Positions 14,933-24,511 of a stretch of 64,000 nucleotides of DNA are shown here, piece by piece (position 1 is the first letter of the stretch; each line of letters begins with the position of its first letter). Position numbers and translations under genes: made by a program. Below the pieces are notes generated by a model. It searched no databases. It saw only the letters and a program-made list of their open reading frames with translations, and was not told the origin of the DNA. Source of the stretch: Lachnospiraceae bacterium (GTDB taxonomy: Bacteria > Bacillota > Clostridia > Lachnospirales > Lachnospiraceae); assembly GCA_900768755.1 (NCBI GenBank), contig CAAGDV010000030.1, positions 48,965-112,964 on the forward strand, read 5' to 3'.

Positions 14933-16927
14933 CTATGCCAGTGGTCCGGGTATAATCACGCCACTTCTTTTTCTGCCCTTGTAATCGGTATCAAAGACAA
15001 TCGGGCTTCCGTCCGGATTCTCGTAATACTGTTCGGGTTCAAACGCTTTGCCGAGTTTTTCGGTGTCTATGAGCTCGCACTTCATCGCGGGGAGATAATC
15101 ATATACATTCGTCTTAACGGTATATCTGCCGTCTTCGCACACAACCGCAATCTGCACGTCATGCTCCGAATCAACCGCGTAATTCTCCTCCTTCTCATAA
15201 GGCTTTGCTCCGTTAAAAAACACATTGCCGCCCGTCCATACCGGAAGATGCATATAATATCTGTCACTGGGAGCAGAGCCCATTCCGCAGTATCCGTCAA
15301 ACTCCTTATTCCACTCGTCAAATGTCGGATATCCGTTATAACGGAAGGTACCTGCGCTCACACAGTTGTCATCCCATGCATTGTTGCCGTCGATATCCTC
15401 TATGGCCTTGAGCGCCGGCTTTACCGGCTGCTGAATGAAAATATTGTTGTAGAACCTCGAATCTCCGTGCAAAAAGGTCATAAAACCCGCAATATCCGTC
15501 TCGTGCGGCACATGATACGGCGTATATCTGGGCGAAGTAAGTGTTTTGGCACCATTGTCTGTTCCCGTTCCCACCGCAACAAAAGAACCGGCGATTATAT
15601 TGTGCACCAGTGCGACTCCCTGCGTGGCAAGTTTGAGAGCACGCTGCGAGAGAAAATAATTGTTGTCAAGAAGTGTCGGTCCGTGCGATACCTCAATAAA
15701 AACATCCTCTCCGTTGCCCAGAAACTCCGGTCCGACCGGCTCATCCGGCAGAAACGGCAAGGTATTGTCGTGGAAAAGATTACAGCTCACGCGGGTTCCC
15801 TGTGCCTGCCAATCAAGCCACAGACCCCTTGTGCAGTGATGGATGTGGTTGCGCCTGAGCACGACATCTATCGCCGCGTGCATCTTTATTCCGCCAATCT
15901 CGGCTCCCGCAAGATTCTGCTTATTATTGATATGGTGGATGTGATTATCCTCAATAAGGGAAAAAACACCTCCGAGGTGGCCGACAATTCCGGTCTGTCC
16001 GCAGTCGTGGATATTGCATCTTCTGACAATGTGCGAACCGATTCTGTCCTTGCTCCAGCCTTCCCGCCACGCCTGCAAAATGCACTCGCGCTCCGTCTGG
16101 GTTCCGTCCTTGTACTTCTCTTTAAGCCACTTGTTGTCGTTACTTTCCTGTCTGTATTTGCCCAGCGAGATTCCTGAGCATTTTGCCTCATATATCTCGC
16201 AGTCCTCGATAATCCATCCCTTTGACCAGTGCGGGCCTACCATTCCCTCCTGATATGCCGTGGGCGGTGCCCACTGCGTGGCTGCCTCCCTGACTGTAAA
16301 GCCCGACAGCGTTATGTAGGACACGCCCTCCTTTGAAGGATAAAAACAATTCGGGCGCACCGAAATCTCAACCTCCGAAGTATTCGGGTCATACTCATGG
16401 AAATTGGCAAGAATAACGGTCTCATTATTCTCCTCATCCTGTCTCGTGTACCAGACATATCTGCTGAATTCTCTGTCCCATGAGCTCAATGACTCCACGG
16501 GAGAATATACTTCTTCCTCACTAAGCACCTCGTACATTGAGCGGTGGTTTAAGTAGACATCTCCGAGATGTGCAACCATTGTGGCAATGAACCAGTCGCC
16601 GCTCACAAGCCTTTCATACGGATTGAAGCCACCAAAAACATCATTGTCAATCCTTGCTTCCCACACGGTATCTTTAACCCTAATCCAAGTATTAACGGGC
16701 TCTGCACCGGTAATCACGGCTCCGAGCGGCTCAACTGAGCGATAGGTTATTCTGTCCGCCTCGGTTCCTGAATTAACCGGGTCAACCGCTTCACGGTAGA
16801 TTCCGGGATACACCAAAACCTCGTCACCCGGGCGCGCAATTGAAGCAGCCTGTGAGATAGTTCTGAAAGGACATTCTGCCGTGCCGCTTTCCGGACCGGT
16901 ATATACTGCATTAACGTAAATCTGCAT
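14933..16927 (-). CDS. GH120 family beta-xylosidase
   Basis: Right-handed parallel beta-helix glycosidase that releases xylose from xylo-oligosaccharides. The 664-residue product starts MQIYVNAVYTGPESGTAECP at ATG 16927 (GGAGG upstream); an earlier in-frame start lacks a site. It has the DUF1565-like N-terminal motif, then GH120 hallmarks: WAPPTAYQEGMVGPHWSKGW, GLWLDWQAQGTRVS and VFIEVSHGP. By analogy with Thermoanaerobacterium XylC, the Asp in WLDW is the nucleophile and the Glu in IEVSHGP the acid/base; XylC has Glu next to its DW where this protein has Gln. There is no signal peptide, so it acts in the cytoplasm on imported oligomers. No transporter is adjacent. Confidence 0.88.
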   Translation of the reverse strand: MQIYVNAVYTGPESGTAECPFRTISQAASIARPGDEVLVYPGIYREAVDPVNSGTEADRITYRSVEPLGAVITGAEPVNTWIRVKDTVWEARIDNDVFGGFNPYERLVSGDWFIATMVAHLGDVYLNHRSMYEVLSEEEVYSPVESLSSWDREFSRYVWYTRQDEENNETVILANFHEYDPNTSEVEISVRPNCFYPSKEGVSYITLSGFTVREAATQWAPPTAYQEGMVGPHWSKGWIIEDCEIYEAKCSGISLGKYRQESNDNKWLKEKYKDGTQTERECILQAWREGWSKDRIGSHIVRRCNIHDCGQTGIVGHLGGVFSLIEDNHIHHINNKQNLAGAEIGGIKMHAAIDVVLRRNHIHHCTRGLWLDWQAQGTRVSCNLFHDNTLPFLPDEPVGPEFLGNGEDVFIEVSHGPTLLDNNYFLSQRALKLATQGVALVHNIIAGSFVAVGTGTDNGAKTLTSPRYTPYHVPHETDIAGFMTFLHGDSRFYNNIFIQQPVKPALKAIEDIDGNNAWDDNCVSAGTFRYNGYPTFDEWNKEFDGYCGMGSAPSDRYYMHLPVWTGGNVFFNGAKPYEKEENYAVDSEHDVQIAVVCEDGRYTVKTNVYDYLPAMKCELIDTEKLGKAFEPEQYYENPDGSPIVFDTDYKGRKRSGVIIPGPLA

Positions 16928-16996
16928 AAGAAAACCTCCAAAACATTTATATATACCATTATCACGCAGAACGGACAATTTTGCAATAAATATATC

Positions 16997-18838
16997 TCAC
17001 TCTTTTATCGGAATATCATCCGACATAATCTCTGTGACAAAACGGGATACCGGAAACTCTTTGTTATATCGCTTTTGGGTAAAAGTAATCGTAAGATTTT
17101 TCCTCGCTCTCGTCATTGCCACGTAGAACATTCTGCGTTCCTCCTCAATCTCCTCCTCGGAAACTGATCTTTTGTGCGGCGTAATCTCCTCGTTTGCGTC
17201 GATAATACAGACGGAGTCGTACTCCAGACCTTTGGCGCCGTGCATTGTCATAAGAGCGACTGCGGCTTCTTTTTTGCCCGAGTTCTCCTTAAGTGTGTCG
17301 GCGTATTCCTCTATGTACTCAAACCATGCATTAAAGCTTTTATAACCCGCAGCGCTCTCCTGAATAATGTCAGCCTTCTCATAAAGTTCGGACGCCCTGA
17401 TGTTGTGATTCTGCGCGTACTCCTTAAGAAAATCATCGTATCCGACGCCCCTCCTTAAGTAATTAATCATCGCGTACGGACTCATCGCGCCCATTGAGCG
17501 TATATCTCTCTCCATCTGCTCAATCCGTTCAATCATCCACGGTTTATCCTCGTACAGCTTTATAAGCTCATCAAAAGATACCTCATCACCATTGAGGTAG
17601 TCCCTGCCGATATACCTTTTGGGTCTGTTCATGACCTGAACGAAATCGCTCCTTTTTAGGCTTCCCTGCACCAGTCTGATGTACGCAAAAATATCTCCGG
17701 CAATCCAGTGGTCATAAATATTTGGCATCCCGTCCTTTATGGAAAAATCAATATTTTTCTCAATCAGCCTGCGAATCAGCGGCTCGGCTATTGCGTTTGT
17801 GCGGTATAGAATCGCAATTTCGGACGGATTCTGCCCTGAATCGATGTCTGCGCGGATTCTGTCCGCCAGTTCCCGGTACTGTGTCCGTTCATCGGCGTAC
17901 CTGATTATCTCAATCTGCCGTCCGGTCTCGTTAAAAGTATGTAAATTCTTTTCAAACCTCATACTATTATGTGAGATAACCTTTGCCGAGGCGCGGACGA
18001 TGTTGCCGCTTGAGCGGTAATTGGTGTCCAGGACAATCTTTGCGCAGCCGGGATAATCCTGTTGAAAGCCCAGCATAAGCTTTGGGTCGGAGCCCCGGAA
18101 GGCATATATGCTCTGGTCGTCATCACCGACGATAAAAAGATTGTTTTCCGGAAGTGCCAGAAGCTTAATCACCTCGTACTGCACACGGTTTATATCCTGA
18201 AACTCGTCAATCAGAATATAGCGGTACCGCCTCTGCCAGTATTTTAGCACCTCTGTGCGTTCAGAGAGAAGCCTATGGCACTGCAGCAGAATGTCGTCAA
18301 AATCAATGAGGTGCTCTCTTTTTAAGGCATTGCAGTAACAGCCGTATATCTTCGCAAAATCGTTGTCCGAAAAGCTGTAGGAATGATATTCGGATATACT
18401 TATGCCCCCGGATTTGACCTTACCAATCTCCGAAGCGGCATCCGCCACCGCCTCATTCATATCCTCCACATCCTGACAGCTCTTCTCGACCGCCTGCCTG
18501 ATAATTGCATTGCGCCGTTCTTCTTTTAGGATATTGTCCACGGAATAGTTGTAAGAGGCACGAAGAATTTTGAAAAAAACAGCATGAAATGTGCCAAAAG
18601 ATACTTTATATTTCCTGCCTGTCATGGCATTAAAGCGCCGCTCCATCTCGACTGCTGCGGCTTTTGTGAAAGTGATTACTAGAATGTCTGCCGGATTGAC
18701 ACGGCAGTTCTCTATAAGATAAGAGACGCGCGAGGTGAGCACGGTTGTTTTGCCGGAACCGGGTCCTGCAATCACCATTGCCGGTCCGTCCTTGTGAGTG
18801 ACTGCTTTCCTCTGCACATCATTAAACTGATATTTCAA
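16997..18838 (-). CDS. UvrD/PcrA-like superfamily 1 DNA helicase (short form)
   Basis: ATP-dependent 3'-5' helicase of 613 residues. Motifs in order: QRKAVTHKDGPAMVIAGPGS with GSGKTT (motif I), ITFTKAAAVEM (Ia), YILIDEFQDINRVQYEVI (II), FIVGDDDQSIYAFRGS (III), LDTNYRSSGNIV (IV), MTMHGAKGLEYDSVCIID (V) and MFYVAMTRARKNLTI (VI). It ends ~30 residues after motif VI, so the C-terminal region of PcrA that contacts RNA polymerase is absent. This short type is common in Clostridia. It probably works in repair or recombination; which pathway cannot be told. AGGAGG-like GGGAGG precedes the ATG. It lies 78 bases after dnaJ, with a GGCACC/GGTGCC hairpin between that lacks a T tract. Confidence 0.92.
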   Translation of the reverse strand: MKYQFNDVQRKAVTHKDGPAMVIAGPGSGKTTVLTSRVSYLIENCRVNPADILVITFTKAAAVEMERRFNAMTGRKYKVSFGTFHAVFFKILRASYNYSVDNILKEERRNAIIRQAVEKSCQDVEDMNEAVADAASEIGKVKSGGISISEYHSYSFSDNDFAKIYGCYCNALKREHLIDFDDILLQCHRLLSERTEVLKYWQRRYRYILIDEFQDINRVQYEVIKLLALPENNLFIVGDDDQSIYAFRGSDPKLMLGFQQDYPGCAKIVLDTNYRSSGNIVRASAKVISHNSMRFEKNLHTFNETGRQIEIIRYADERTQYRELADRIRADIDSGQNPSEIAILYRTNAIAEPLIRRLIEKNIDFSIKDGMPNIYDHWIAGDIFAYIRLVQGSLKRSDFVQVMNRPKRYIGRDYLNGDEVSFDELIKLYEDKPWMIERIEQMERDIRSMGAMSPYAMINYLRRGVGYDDFLKEYAQNHNIRASELYEKADIIQESAAGYKSFNAWFEYIEEYADTLKENSGKKEAAVALMTMHGAKGLEYDSVCIIDANEEITPHKRSVSEEEIEEERRMFYVAMTRARKNLTITFTQKRYNKEFPVSRFVTEIMSDDIPIKE

Positions 18839-18916
18839 TTAAACCTCCCAATCGGCACCCCCAAAATGCCGTAAAAATATGCGACATCGAGCCAATCCCC
18901 CGGTGCCGCAATATAA

Positions 18917-20041
18917 TTACTTAAAAAGTTTCTTTTTCTTTTTGTCCTCTCTTTTGGTGCCTCCGTTCATAGCGGCATCAAAAGCCATGAGGGCCTGTCG
19001 CTGTTCCTCGTTAAGATGGTCAGGAACCTGTACAACCAATGTAACATAATGGTCGCCGCGCACCTGGCTGTTGCGAAGACTCGGAACGCCTTTTCCCTTA
19101 AGCCTTACCTTGGTGTCGGTCTGGGTTCCGGGCTTAACATCATATTCAACCTCGCCGTCCACGGTTTTGATTCGGATTGTTCCGCCCAAAGCCGCATCTG
19201 CAAAGCTTATCGGCACCGTCGAATAGATGGTTGAATCCTGTCTCTGGAAAATCGGTGAACGCGATACGCTTACCTGCACAAGCAGATCTCCGCGCTCGCC
19301 GCCGTTAACTCCCGGTTCGCCCTTTCCGCGGAGTCTGATGCTCTGGCCGTCATCAATTCCCGCAGGAACCGAAACCTGAATCTTCTTTCTGGTTGACACA
19401 AAGCCTGAGCCGTAGCAGGCTGAACACTTCTCATTGATTATTTTACCTTTTCCACGGCAGTCAGGACAGGTCTGGACATTCCTTACCATGCCAAAAAATG
19501 ACTGCTGTGTATATGTCACCTGACCGGAACCTCCGCATTTGCCGCAGGTCACCGGTGAGGTTCCCGGACGTGCGCCCGAACCGTTACATGTCGGGCACGG
19601 TTCCTTGAGGTTTAGCTCAAGCTCCTTCTCGCATCCGAAAATTGCCTCCTCGAAAGTCAGGCGCACGCTGGCTCGCACATTCTCACCGCGCTGCGGACCG
19701 TTGCCGGAGCTTCTCTTTCGGCTGCCTCCGAACAGATCGCCAAAGATATCGCCGAAAATATCGCCCATATCACTGAAATCAAATCCGCCCGCGCCACCCG
19801 GACCACCGCCGTTCTCAAACGCCGCATGCCCGAACTGATCATATCTCTGACGCTTCTCAGGGTCGCTAAGTACTGCATAAGCCTCCGAAGCCTCTTTGAA
19901 TTTTGCTTCCGCTTCTGCATCACCCGGATTGGTATCGGGATGATATTTTTTTGCAAGTACACGGTACGCTTTCTTAAGCGCCGCGTCATCTGCATCCTTG
20001 GGCACCCCTAAGACTTCATAATAGTCTCTTTTATCTGCCAT
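18917..20041 (-). CDS. dnaJ: Chaperone DnaJ
   Basis: Hsp40 co-chaperone, 374 residues. J domain ~5-70 with KKYHPDTNPG carrying the HPD motif, then a Gly/Phe-rich segment (GGPGGAGGFDFSDMG), four CxxCxGxG zinc repeats (CPTCNGSG, CGKCGGSG, CPDCRGKG, CSACYGSG), the substrate-binding beta domains and a Lys-rich tail. Full-length type I DnaJ. Last gene of hrcA-grpE-dnaK-dnaJ; 75 bases separate it from dnaK, containing a stem-loop. GGAGG precedes the ATG. Heat-shock control through the CIRCE upstream of hrcA. Confidence 0.97.
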   Translation of the reverse strand: MADKRDYYEVLGVPKDADDAALKKAYRVLAKKYHPDTNPGDAEAEAKFKEASEAYAVLSDPEKRQRYDQFGHAAFENGGGPGGAGGFDFSDMGDIFGDIFGDLFGGSRKRSSGNGPQRGENVRASVRLTFEEAIFGCEKELELNLKEPCPTCNGSGARPGTSPVTCGKCGGSGQVTYTQQSFFGMVRNVQTCPDCRGKGKIINEKCSACYGSGFVSTRKKIQVSVPAGIDDGQSIRLRGKGEPGVNGGERGDLLVQVSVSRSPIFQRQDSTIYSTVPISFADAALGGTIRIKTVDGEVEYDVKPGTQTDTKVRLKGKGVPSLRNSQVRGDHYVTLVVQVPDHLNEEQRQALMAFDAAMNGGTKREDKKKKKLFK

Positions 20042-20064
20042 ATCCTAGTCCTCCATTCCATATA

Positions 20065-20093
20065 AACAGGAATGCCGGTAGGGCATCCCTGTT
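20065..20093 (-). other. Intercistronic stem-loop between dnaK and dnaJ
   Basis: Twelve-base arms AACAGGAATGCC and GGCATCCCTGTT, 5-base loop, one G-U pair, no T tract. It is not a strong terminator; it could stabilise the dnaK end of the message or reduce dnaJ expression. Confidence 0.6.
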
Positions 20094-20116
20094 TGAAAAA
20101 ATCTCATTGAATTATT

Positions 20117-21979
20117 CTATACCTCTCTGAAGTCTCCGTCAACTACATCATCTTCCTGAGTGTATCCTGCCTGCTCAGCTGTGGTGTTGGCGCCCATGTC
20201 GGGACCTGCAGCACCCTGATTCTGCTCATAAAGCTTTGCAAAAAGTGTCTGGGCGCTTGTCATAAGCTTCTCCTTGGCAGCCTTAAGCTCGTCAACATCC
20301 GAATCTGACATAGACTCAGGAGTAGTTCTGTCAACAATTGCCTTCAAAGCATTGAGGTCATTCTGTACAGCCTCTTTGTCTGAATCTGAAAGCTTGTCGC
20401 CAACCTCATCAAGTGCCTTCTGTGTCTGGAATACCATAGAGTCTGCGTCGTTGCGGGCTTCAATTCCCTCTTTACGCTTCTTATCCTGTGCCTCAAACTC
20501 AGCAGCTTCCTTGACAGCCTTCTCAATATCGGCATCTGACATGTTAGAGCCGGATGTGATTGTGATGTGCTGCTCCTTGCCTGTTCCGAGGTCTTTTGCC
20601 GATACATTAACGATACCGTTGGCATCGATATCAAAAGTAACCTCAATCTGAGGAACTCCTCTTCTTGCAGGCGGGATTCCGTCAAGTCTGAACTGTCCGA
20701 GTGACTTGTTATCCTTGGCAAACTGTCTCTCGCCCTGAAGGACATTGATATCAACCGCTGTCTGATTGTCTGCTGCGGTAGAGAATACCTGACTCTTCTT
20801 TGTAGGAATTGTTGTATTTCTCTCGATAAGTCTTGTTGCAATTCCGCCCATGGTCTCAATTGAAAGTGAAAGCGGAGTTACATCAAGAAGGAGGATATCG
20901 CCTGCACCGGCATCTCCGGCAAGCTTACCACCCTGAATTGAAGCACCGATTGCAACACACTCGTCAGGGTTAAGTGACTTGTTAGGCTCCTTGCCTGTAA
21001 GCTGTTTTACCTTCTCCTGTACGCACGGAACTCTTGTAGAACCGCCGACAAGAAGCACCTTTGAAATGTCGGAATAGTTAAGTCCGGCGTCCTTCATGGC
21101 GTTCTGAACAGGAATTGCTGTTCTCTCAACAAGGTCGTGTACAAGCTCCTCAAACTTAGCTCTTGTAAGGTTCATATCAAGGAACTTCGGTCCGTCGGCA
21201 GTTGCCGTGATGAAAGGAAGGTTGATGTTGGTTGTAGTTGCGCTTGAAAGCTCTTTCTTAGCCTTCTCTGCGGCTTCCTTGATTCTCTGGAGAGCCATTT
21301 TATCGTTGGAGAGGTCGATGCCCTCTGCCTTCTTAAACTCTGAAATTACCCAGTCGATAATCTTCTGGTCAAAATCATCACCACCGAGTCTTGTATCACC
21401 GTTGGTAGAAAGAACTTCGATTACGCCGTCACCAATCTCGATGATGGATACATCGAAGGTTCCGCCGCCGAGGTCATATACCATAACCTTCTGCTCGGTC
21501 TCATTGTCAAGTCCGTAGGCAAGTGCTGCCGCTGTCGGCTCGTTGATAATACGTTTAACATCCAATCCTGCAATCTTACCTGCATCCTTGGTTGCCTGAC
21601 GCTGTGCGTCATTGAAGTAAGCCGGAACTGTGATAACTGCCTCTGAAACAGTCTCACCAAGATAGCTCTCTGCATCTGCTTTAAGCTTCTGGAGAATCAT
21701 TGCTGAAATCTCCTGCGGAGTGTACTTCTTGTCATCAATCGTTACCTTGTAATCAGAGCCCATATGTCTCTTGATTGACGAAATTGTCTTGTCGGCGTTG
21801 GTAACTGCCTGACGCTTTGCAGGGTCACCTACAAGTCTCTCTCCGTTCTTTGTGAATGCCACAACGGAAGGTGTTGTTCTGATTCCTTCTGTATTGGCGA
21901 TAACTACCGGCTTACCGCCTTCCATAACAGCCACGCAGCTGTTAGTTGTTCCTAAATCGATTCCAATAATCTTTCCCAT
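20117..21979 (-). CDS. dnaK: Chaperone DnaK (Hsp70)
   Basis: ATP-dependent chaperone, 620 residues. It starts MGKIIGIDLGTTNSCVAVME and has the Hsp70 signatures VYDLGGGTFDVSIIEIGDGV and VLLVGGSTRVPCVQ, the linker LLLDVTPLSLSIETMGG, a beta-sandwich substrate domain and a C-terminal lid ending DDVVDGDFREV. Typical Gram-positive DnaK lacking the ~24-residue insertion of proteobacterial forms. It sits 26 bases after grpE and is expressed from the CIRCE-controlled promoter. Confidence 0.98.
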   Translation of the reverse strand: MGKIIGIDLGTTNSCVAVMEGGKPVVIANTEGIRTTPSVVAFTKNGERLVGDPAKRQAVTNADKTISSIKRHMGSDYKVTIDDKKYTPQEISAMILQKLKADAESYLGETVSEAVITVPAYFNDAQRQATKDAGKIAGLDVKRIINEPTAAALAYGLDNETEQKVMVYDLGGGTFDVSIIEIGDGVIEVLSTNGDTRLGGDDFDQKIIDWVISEFKKAEGIDLSNDKMALQRIKEAAEKAKKELSSATTTNINLPFITATADGPKFLDMNLTRAKFEELVHDLVERTAIPVQNAMKDAGLNYSDISKVLLVGGSTRVPCVQEKVKQLTGKEPNKSLNPDECVAIGASIQGGKLAGDAGAGDILLLDVTPLSLSIETMGGIATRLIERNTTIPTKKSQVFSTAADNQTAVDINVLQGERQFAKDNKSLGQFRLDGIPPARRGVPQIEVTFDIDANGIVNVSAKDLGTGKEQHITITSGSNMSDADIEKAVKEAAEFEAQDKKRKEGIEARNDADSMVFQTQKALDEVGDKLSDSDKEAVQNDLNALKAIVDRTTPESMSDSDVDELKAAKEKLMTSAQTLFAKLYEQNQGAAGPDMGANTTAEQAGYTQEDDVVDGDFREV

Positions 21980-22005
21980 AGTCTTAATCTCCTTTATGAA
22001 ATATT

Positions 22006-22614
22006 TTAGTTAGCTACTTTAACCATGCTGTGTCTTACCACAGTATCTCTGTACGTGTATCCCTTCTGGAGTACCTCTGCGACAACATTCTCTCCAAAAG
22101 CTTCATCTTCAACATGCATTACTGCATTGTGAAAATCAGGATTAAACTCGGCACCCTCTGCCTCAATCTCCTTGACTCCGACTTCTTCAAGCATCTTGAC
22201 GAGCTGTTTGTGAATCTTACTCATACCCTCGGCTGCAGCGGTCTGCTTCTCCTCCTCGGAGATTGATGAAAGGCCGCGCTCAAAATTATCCACAACCGGC
22301 AGAAGCTTCTCAATAATATCTCTGGCACCAATCTCATACATGGCAGCCTTCTCTTTCTCGGTACGCTTTCTGAAGTTGTCAAATTCGGCCATTGTTCTGC
22401 GGTATTTATCCGTAAGCTCTTCTATCTGCTCATCCTTCTTGTCTTTCTTGTCTTTTTTCTTAAAAAAACTCTTCTTTGCGGCGTCTTCGGTTTCTTCGGG
22501 GCTCTCATCGGGCGTCTCGTCCACTGCCGCCTCTGTCTCAGGGGCGCTTTCCTCTGAATCTGTTACCTCCTCTTTAATGTCAGTATCCTCTTCAAGTTCT
22601 ATGTCTTTTTCCAT
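22006..22614 (-). CDS. grpE: Nucleotide exchange factor GrpE
   Basis: Exchange factor for DnaK. From ATG 22614 the product has 202 residues: a long acidic, disordered N-terminus (MEKDIELEEDTDIKEE...), a short Lys run, the long dimer helix (LTDKYRRTMAEFDNFRKRTE) and the C-terminal beta-wing (VGVKEIEAEGAEFNPDFHNA, then VLQKGYTYRDTVVRHSMVKV). Upstream in-frame ATGs lie inside the hrcA end and would overlap it; the chosen start follows GGCGGAG at about 13 bases and begins 25 bases after the hrcA stop. The start remains somewhat uncertain; the gene is not. Confidence 0.95.
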   Translation of the reverse strand: MEKDIELEEDTDIKEEVTDSEESAPETEAAVDETPDESPEETEDAAKKSFFKKKDKKDKKDEQIEELTDKYRRTMAEFDNFRKRTEKEKAAMYEIGARDIIEKLLPVVDNFERGLSSISEEEKQTAAAEGMSKIHKQLVKMLEEVGVKEIEAEGAEFNPDFHNAVMHVEDEAFGENVVAEVLQKGYTYRDTVVRHSMVKVAN

Positions 22615-22639
22615 ATCTTCCAAACTCTCCGCCACCTTT

Positions 22640-23677
22640 CTAATCCGTGAGCGCATCATCAAGCTGCGTTCTGATGTTCTTTATTGTCTCAACGACCTTA
22701 TCGTAATCCATTCTCTTGGGTCCGATAATGCCGATTGTTCCCTTTGCTCCATCCTTAAGCTCATAGGTTGCAGTAACCACACTGCAATCCTTCATGCTCT
22801 CCACCGGAGTCTCTTCCCCGATGTAAACCTTAATTCCGGTTCCGTCCTCGTCCTTTGAAACGAGATTGGTAAGCATCTGCTTCTCTTCTAATGCATATAT
22901 TAACTCACTTGCCTTCGAATTATCACTGAGCTCCGGATATTTAAAAATATTAGTTGCTCCGCTTGTATATATTCTCAAATCGTCCTCATTGGACGCCGCC
23001 GTCGCAATGGCATCAAGAATGTCCCTTATAAGCGGTCCGTATTCGCCGGCCTGTGCGGTCAGCTCTGTTATTATCTTAAGATTAATCTCCTCAAGCGCCA
23101 GTCCGCCAACGGCGCTGTTAAGCATCACGTTGAGCTTGAGGCAGTTCTCCTGACTGACATCGTAATCACCTTTGATAATTGTATTCTTGATTACATTGCC
23201 CTCCAAAACAAGAACCGCAAGAAGTCTGCCCTTCTCAAGCTGCGAAATCTGGATAAATTTGATTGTTCCGGATTTGCGCGTATGGGCAGCAACCATAGTT
23301 GCGTAGTTGGTATTCTGTGCCAAAGTCTTAGCGACATTCTGCAAAAGGTCTTCTACCTTATCAACCTTCTCAAACAAAAGATCCTCTCTCTTGACGAGCT
23401 CCGTCTCGCGCTTATCTAACTCCTCAACCTTCTCCTTCATGAGATTGTCCACATAAAATCTGTAGCCCGCGTCCGAAGGAATTCTTCCGGCTGAAGTATG
23501 CGGCTGCACAATGTAGCCCATCTCCTCAAGATCCGCCATTTCATTGCGGATTGTAGCCGAGCTTAAGTTCAAATCCGTATATTTGGATATTGTTCTCGAA
23601 CCAACCGGCTCGCCCGTCTCAAGGTAATTGCGGATAACCGCGTTGAGTATCTTGACCTTTCTCTCATCCATTTCCAT
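22640..23677 (-). CDS. hrcA: Heat-inducible transcription repressor HrcA
   Basis: Repressor that binds CIRCE and needs GroEL to stay active. 345 residues from ATG 23677 (AGGAGGTG upstream). N-terminal winged helix: MDERKVKILNAVIRNYLETG, then EPVGSRTISK and SSATIRNEMADLEEMGYI, followed by the signature PHTSAGRIPSDAGYRFYVD and the GAF-like dimer core, with C-terminal GTIGIIGPKRMDYDKVV. First gene of the class I heat-shock operon, autoregulated by the CIRCE at 23716-23742. All three targets seen in this window (hrcA, groES, htpG) carry perfect operators. Confidence 0.97.
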   Translation of the reverse strand: MEMDERKVKILNAVIRNYLETGEPVGSRTISKYTDLNLSSATIRNEMADLEEMGYIVQPHTSAGRIPSDAGYRFYVDNLMKEKVEELDKRETELVKREDLLFEKVDKVEDLLQNVAKTLAQNTNYATMVAAHTRKSGTIKFIQISQLEKGRLLAVLVLEGNVIKNTIIKGDYDVSQENCLKLNVMLNSAVGGLALEEINLKIITELTAQAGEYGPLIRDILDAIATAASNEDDLRIYTSGATNIFKYPELSDNSKASELIYALEEKQMLTNLVSKDEDGTGIKVYIGEETPVESMKDCSVVTATYELKDGAKGTIGIIGPKRMDYDKVVETIKNIRTQLDDALTD

Positions 23678-23715
23678 TGCAACACCTCCTAATGTACGGT
23701 ATCGTTTTGGTGTTA

Positions 23716-23742
23716 TTAGCACTCGTCTAAAAGGAGTGCTAA
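23716..23742. promoter_or_regulatory. CIRCE operator of the hrcA operon
   Basis: TTAGCACTC-N9-GAGTGCTAA, exact consensus, 39 bases before the hrcA ATG and downstream of the -10, where HrcA would block transcription start. Confidence 0.97.
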
Positions 23743-23758
23743 CATTTTGGCTACTCTT

Positions 23759-23787
23759 AAAATAGCACCCATATATAGTTTTGTCAA
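23759..23787 (-). promoter_or_regulatory. SigmaA promoter of hrcA-grpE-dnaK-dnaJ
   Basis: Minus strand: TTGACA (23787-23782), 17 bases, TATTTT (23764-23759). The CIRCE element lies 16 bases downstream of the -10. Confidence 0.85.
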
Positions 23788-23825
23788 CACATTTTAAAAA
23801 ATATTTTTATTTTTTTAATTAGAAA

Positions 23826-23852
23826 AAAAGAGCCCGTCCTTACAGAACAGAC
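23826..23852 (-). terminator. Intrinsic terminator of the lipoprotein gene
   Basis: Minus strand arms AGAGTCTGTTC and GGACGGGCTCT pair over 11 positions with G-U pairs, followed by seven T. It lies about 30 bases after the stop at 23881. Confidence 0.75.
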
Positions 23853-23880
23853 TCTTCATCCAAGCATATCCTTATTAACA

Positions 23881-24462
23881 TCATCCGCCAAAAAATACCG
23901 TTACAAACTCACTGTGAATCTGACAGAGCTCTGCAATATCCTCTTTGGTCAGACCGCCTTTGTCATATACGGCTCCGAGCTCGCTCTTCTCCCCGTCCTT
24001 ATAGGCAATGAGCGAAAAATCATTGCCGTATCTGAATACATATCCGGCAATCTCTTTTTCCGTAACCGCTGTTGCGCAGCCCCAGAAAACCCAGATGCTG
24101 TAATCCCCGAATTGTCCGTAGCAGGTCGGCGAATCCGGTTGATAGCCTCCCTCATCGTCGATGTATGAAAAAACATATTCAGCGCCGTCCTCCGGCTGCA
24201 ACTGCTTAGCTATTTCGCTTCTCTCTTCCTTCGGAAGTTCTGCATACCGTGCAATTATCCTGTCTGTCAGAGCCGCATAATCTCCCGGTGTGGTGCCGCC
24301 TTCATCCGCCAAACCGTTCTGCGCCGCGGATTCACCGCTTTGCTGCGCGGATGAATTCAAAGTACCGGAATTCGTACTTGTCCTTACTGTGCAACCCGCA
24401 AGAAGCGACGATGCCGTAATCACAGCGAAAAAAATGGATAATTGTCTCTTTATTTTTATCAT
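23881..24462 (-). CDS. Hypothetical lipoprotein (193 residues)
   Basis: Signal peptide of a lipoprotein: MIKIKRQLSIFFAVITASSL with lipobox LLAGC, followed by a Ser/Gln/Glu-rich low-complexity spacer (~25-60). The mature part is acidic, with two Cys (PTCYGQFG and WGCATAV) and an aromatic WVFWGCA stretch; I do not recognise the fold. AGGAGGG-like site upstream. It should be anchored on the outer face of the membrane. It is followed by a terminator and preceded by the subtilase gene at a 49-base gap, so the two may share a transcript. Confidence 0.8.
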   Translation of the reverse strand: MIKIKRQLSIFFAVITASSLLAGCTVRTSTNSGTLNSSAQQSGESAAQNGLADEGGTTPGDYAALTDRIIARYAELPKEERSEIAKQLQPEDGAEYVFSYIDDEGGYQPDSPTCYGQFGDYSIWVFWGCATAVTEKEIAGYVFRYGNDFSLIAYKDGEKSELGAVYDKGGLTKEDIAELCQIHSEFVTVFFGG

Positions 24463-24511
24463 GTAACCCTCCTATTCTAAATTGCAAAAACACACACACT
24501 GCCACTCTTTC

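Noticed and set aside
15161..16177. Long plus-strand frame inside the GH120 gene
   Set aside because: The opposite strand encodes a complete glycosidase with catalytic motifs; this frame has no family resemblance.
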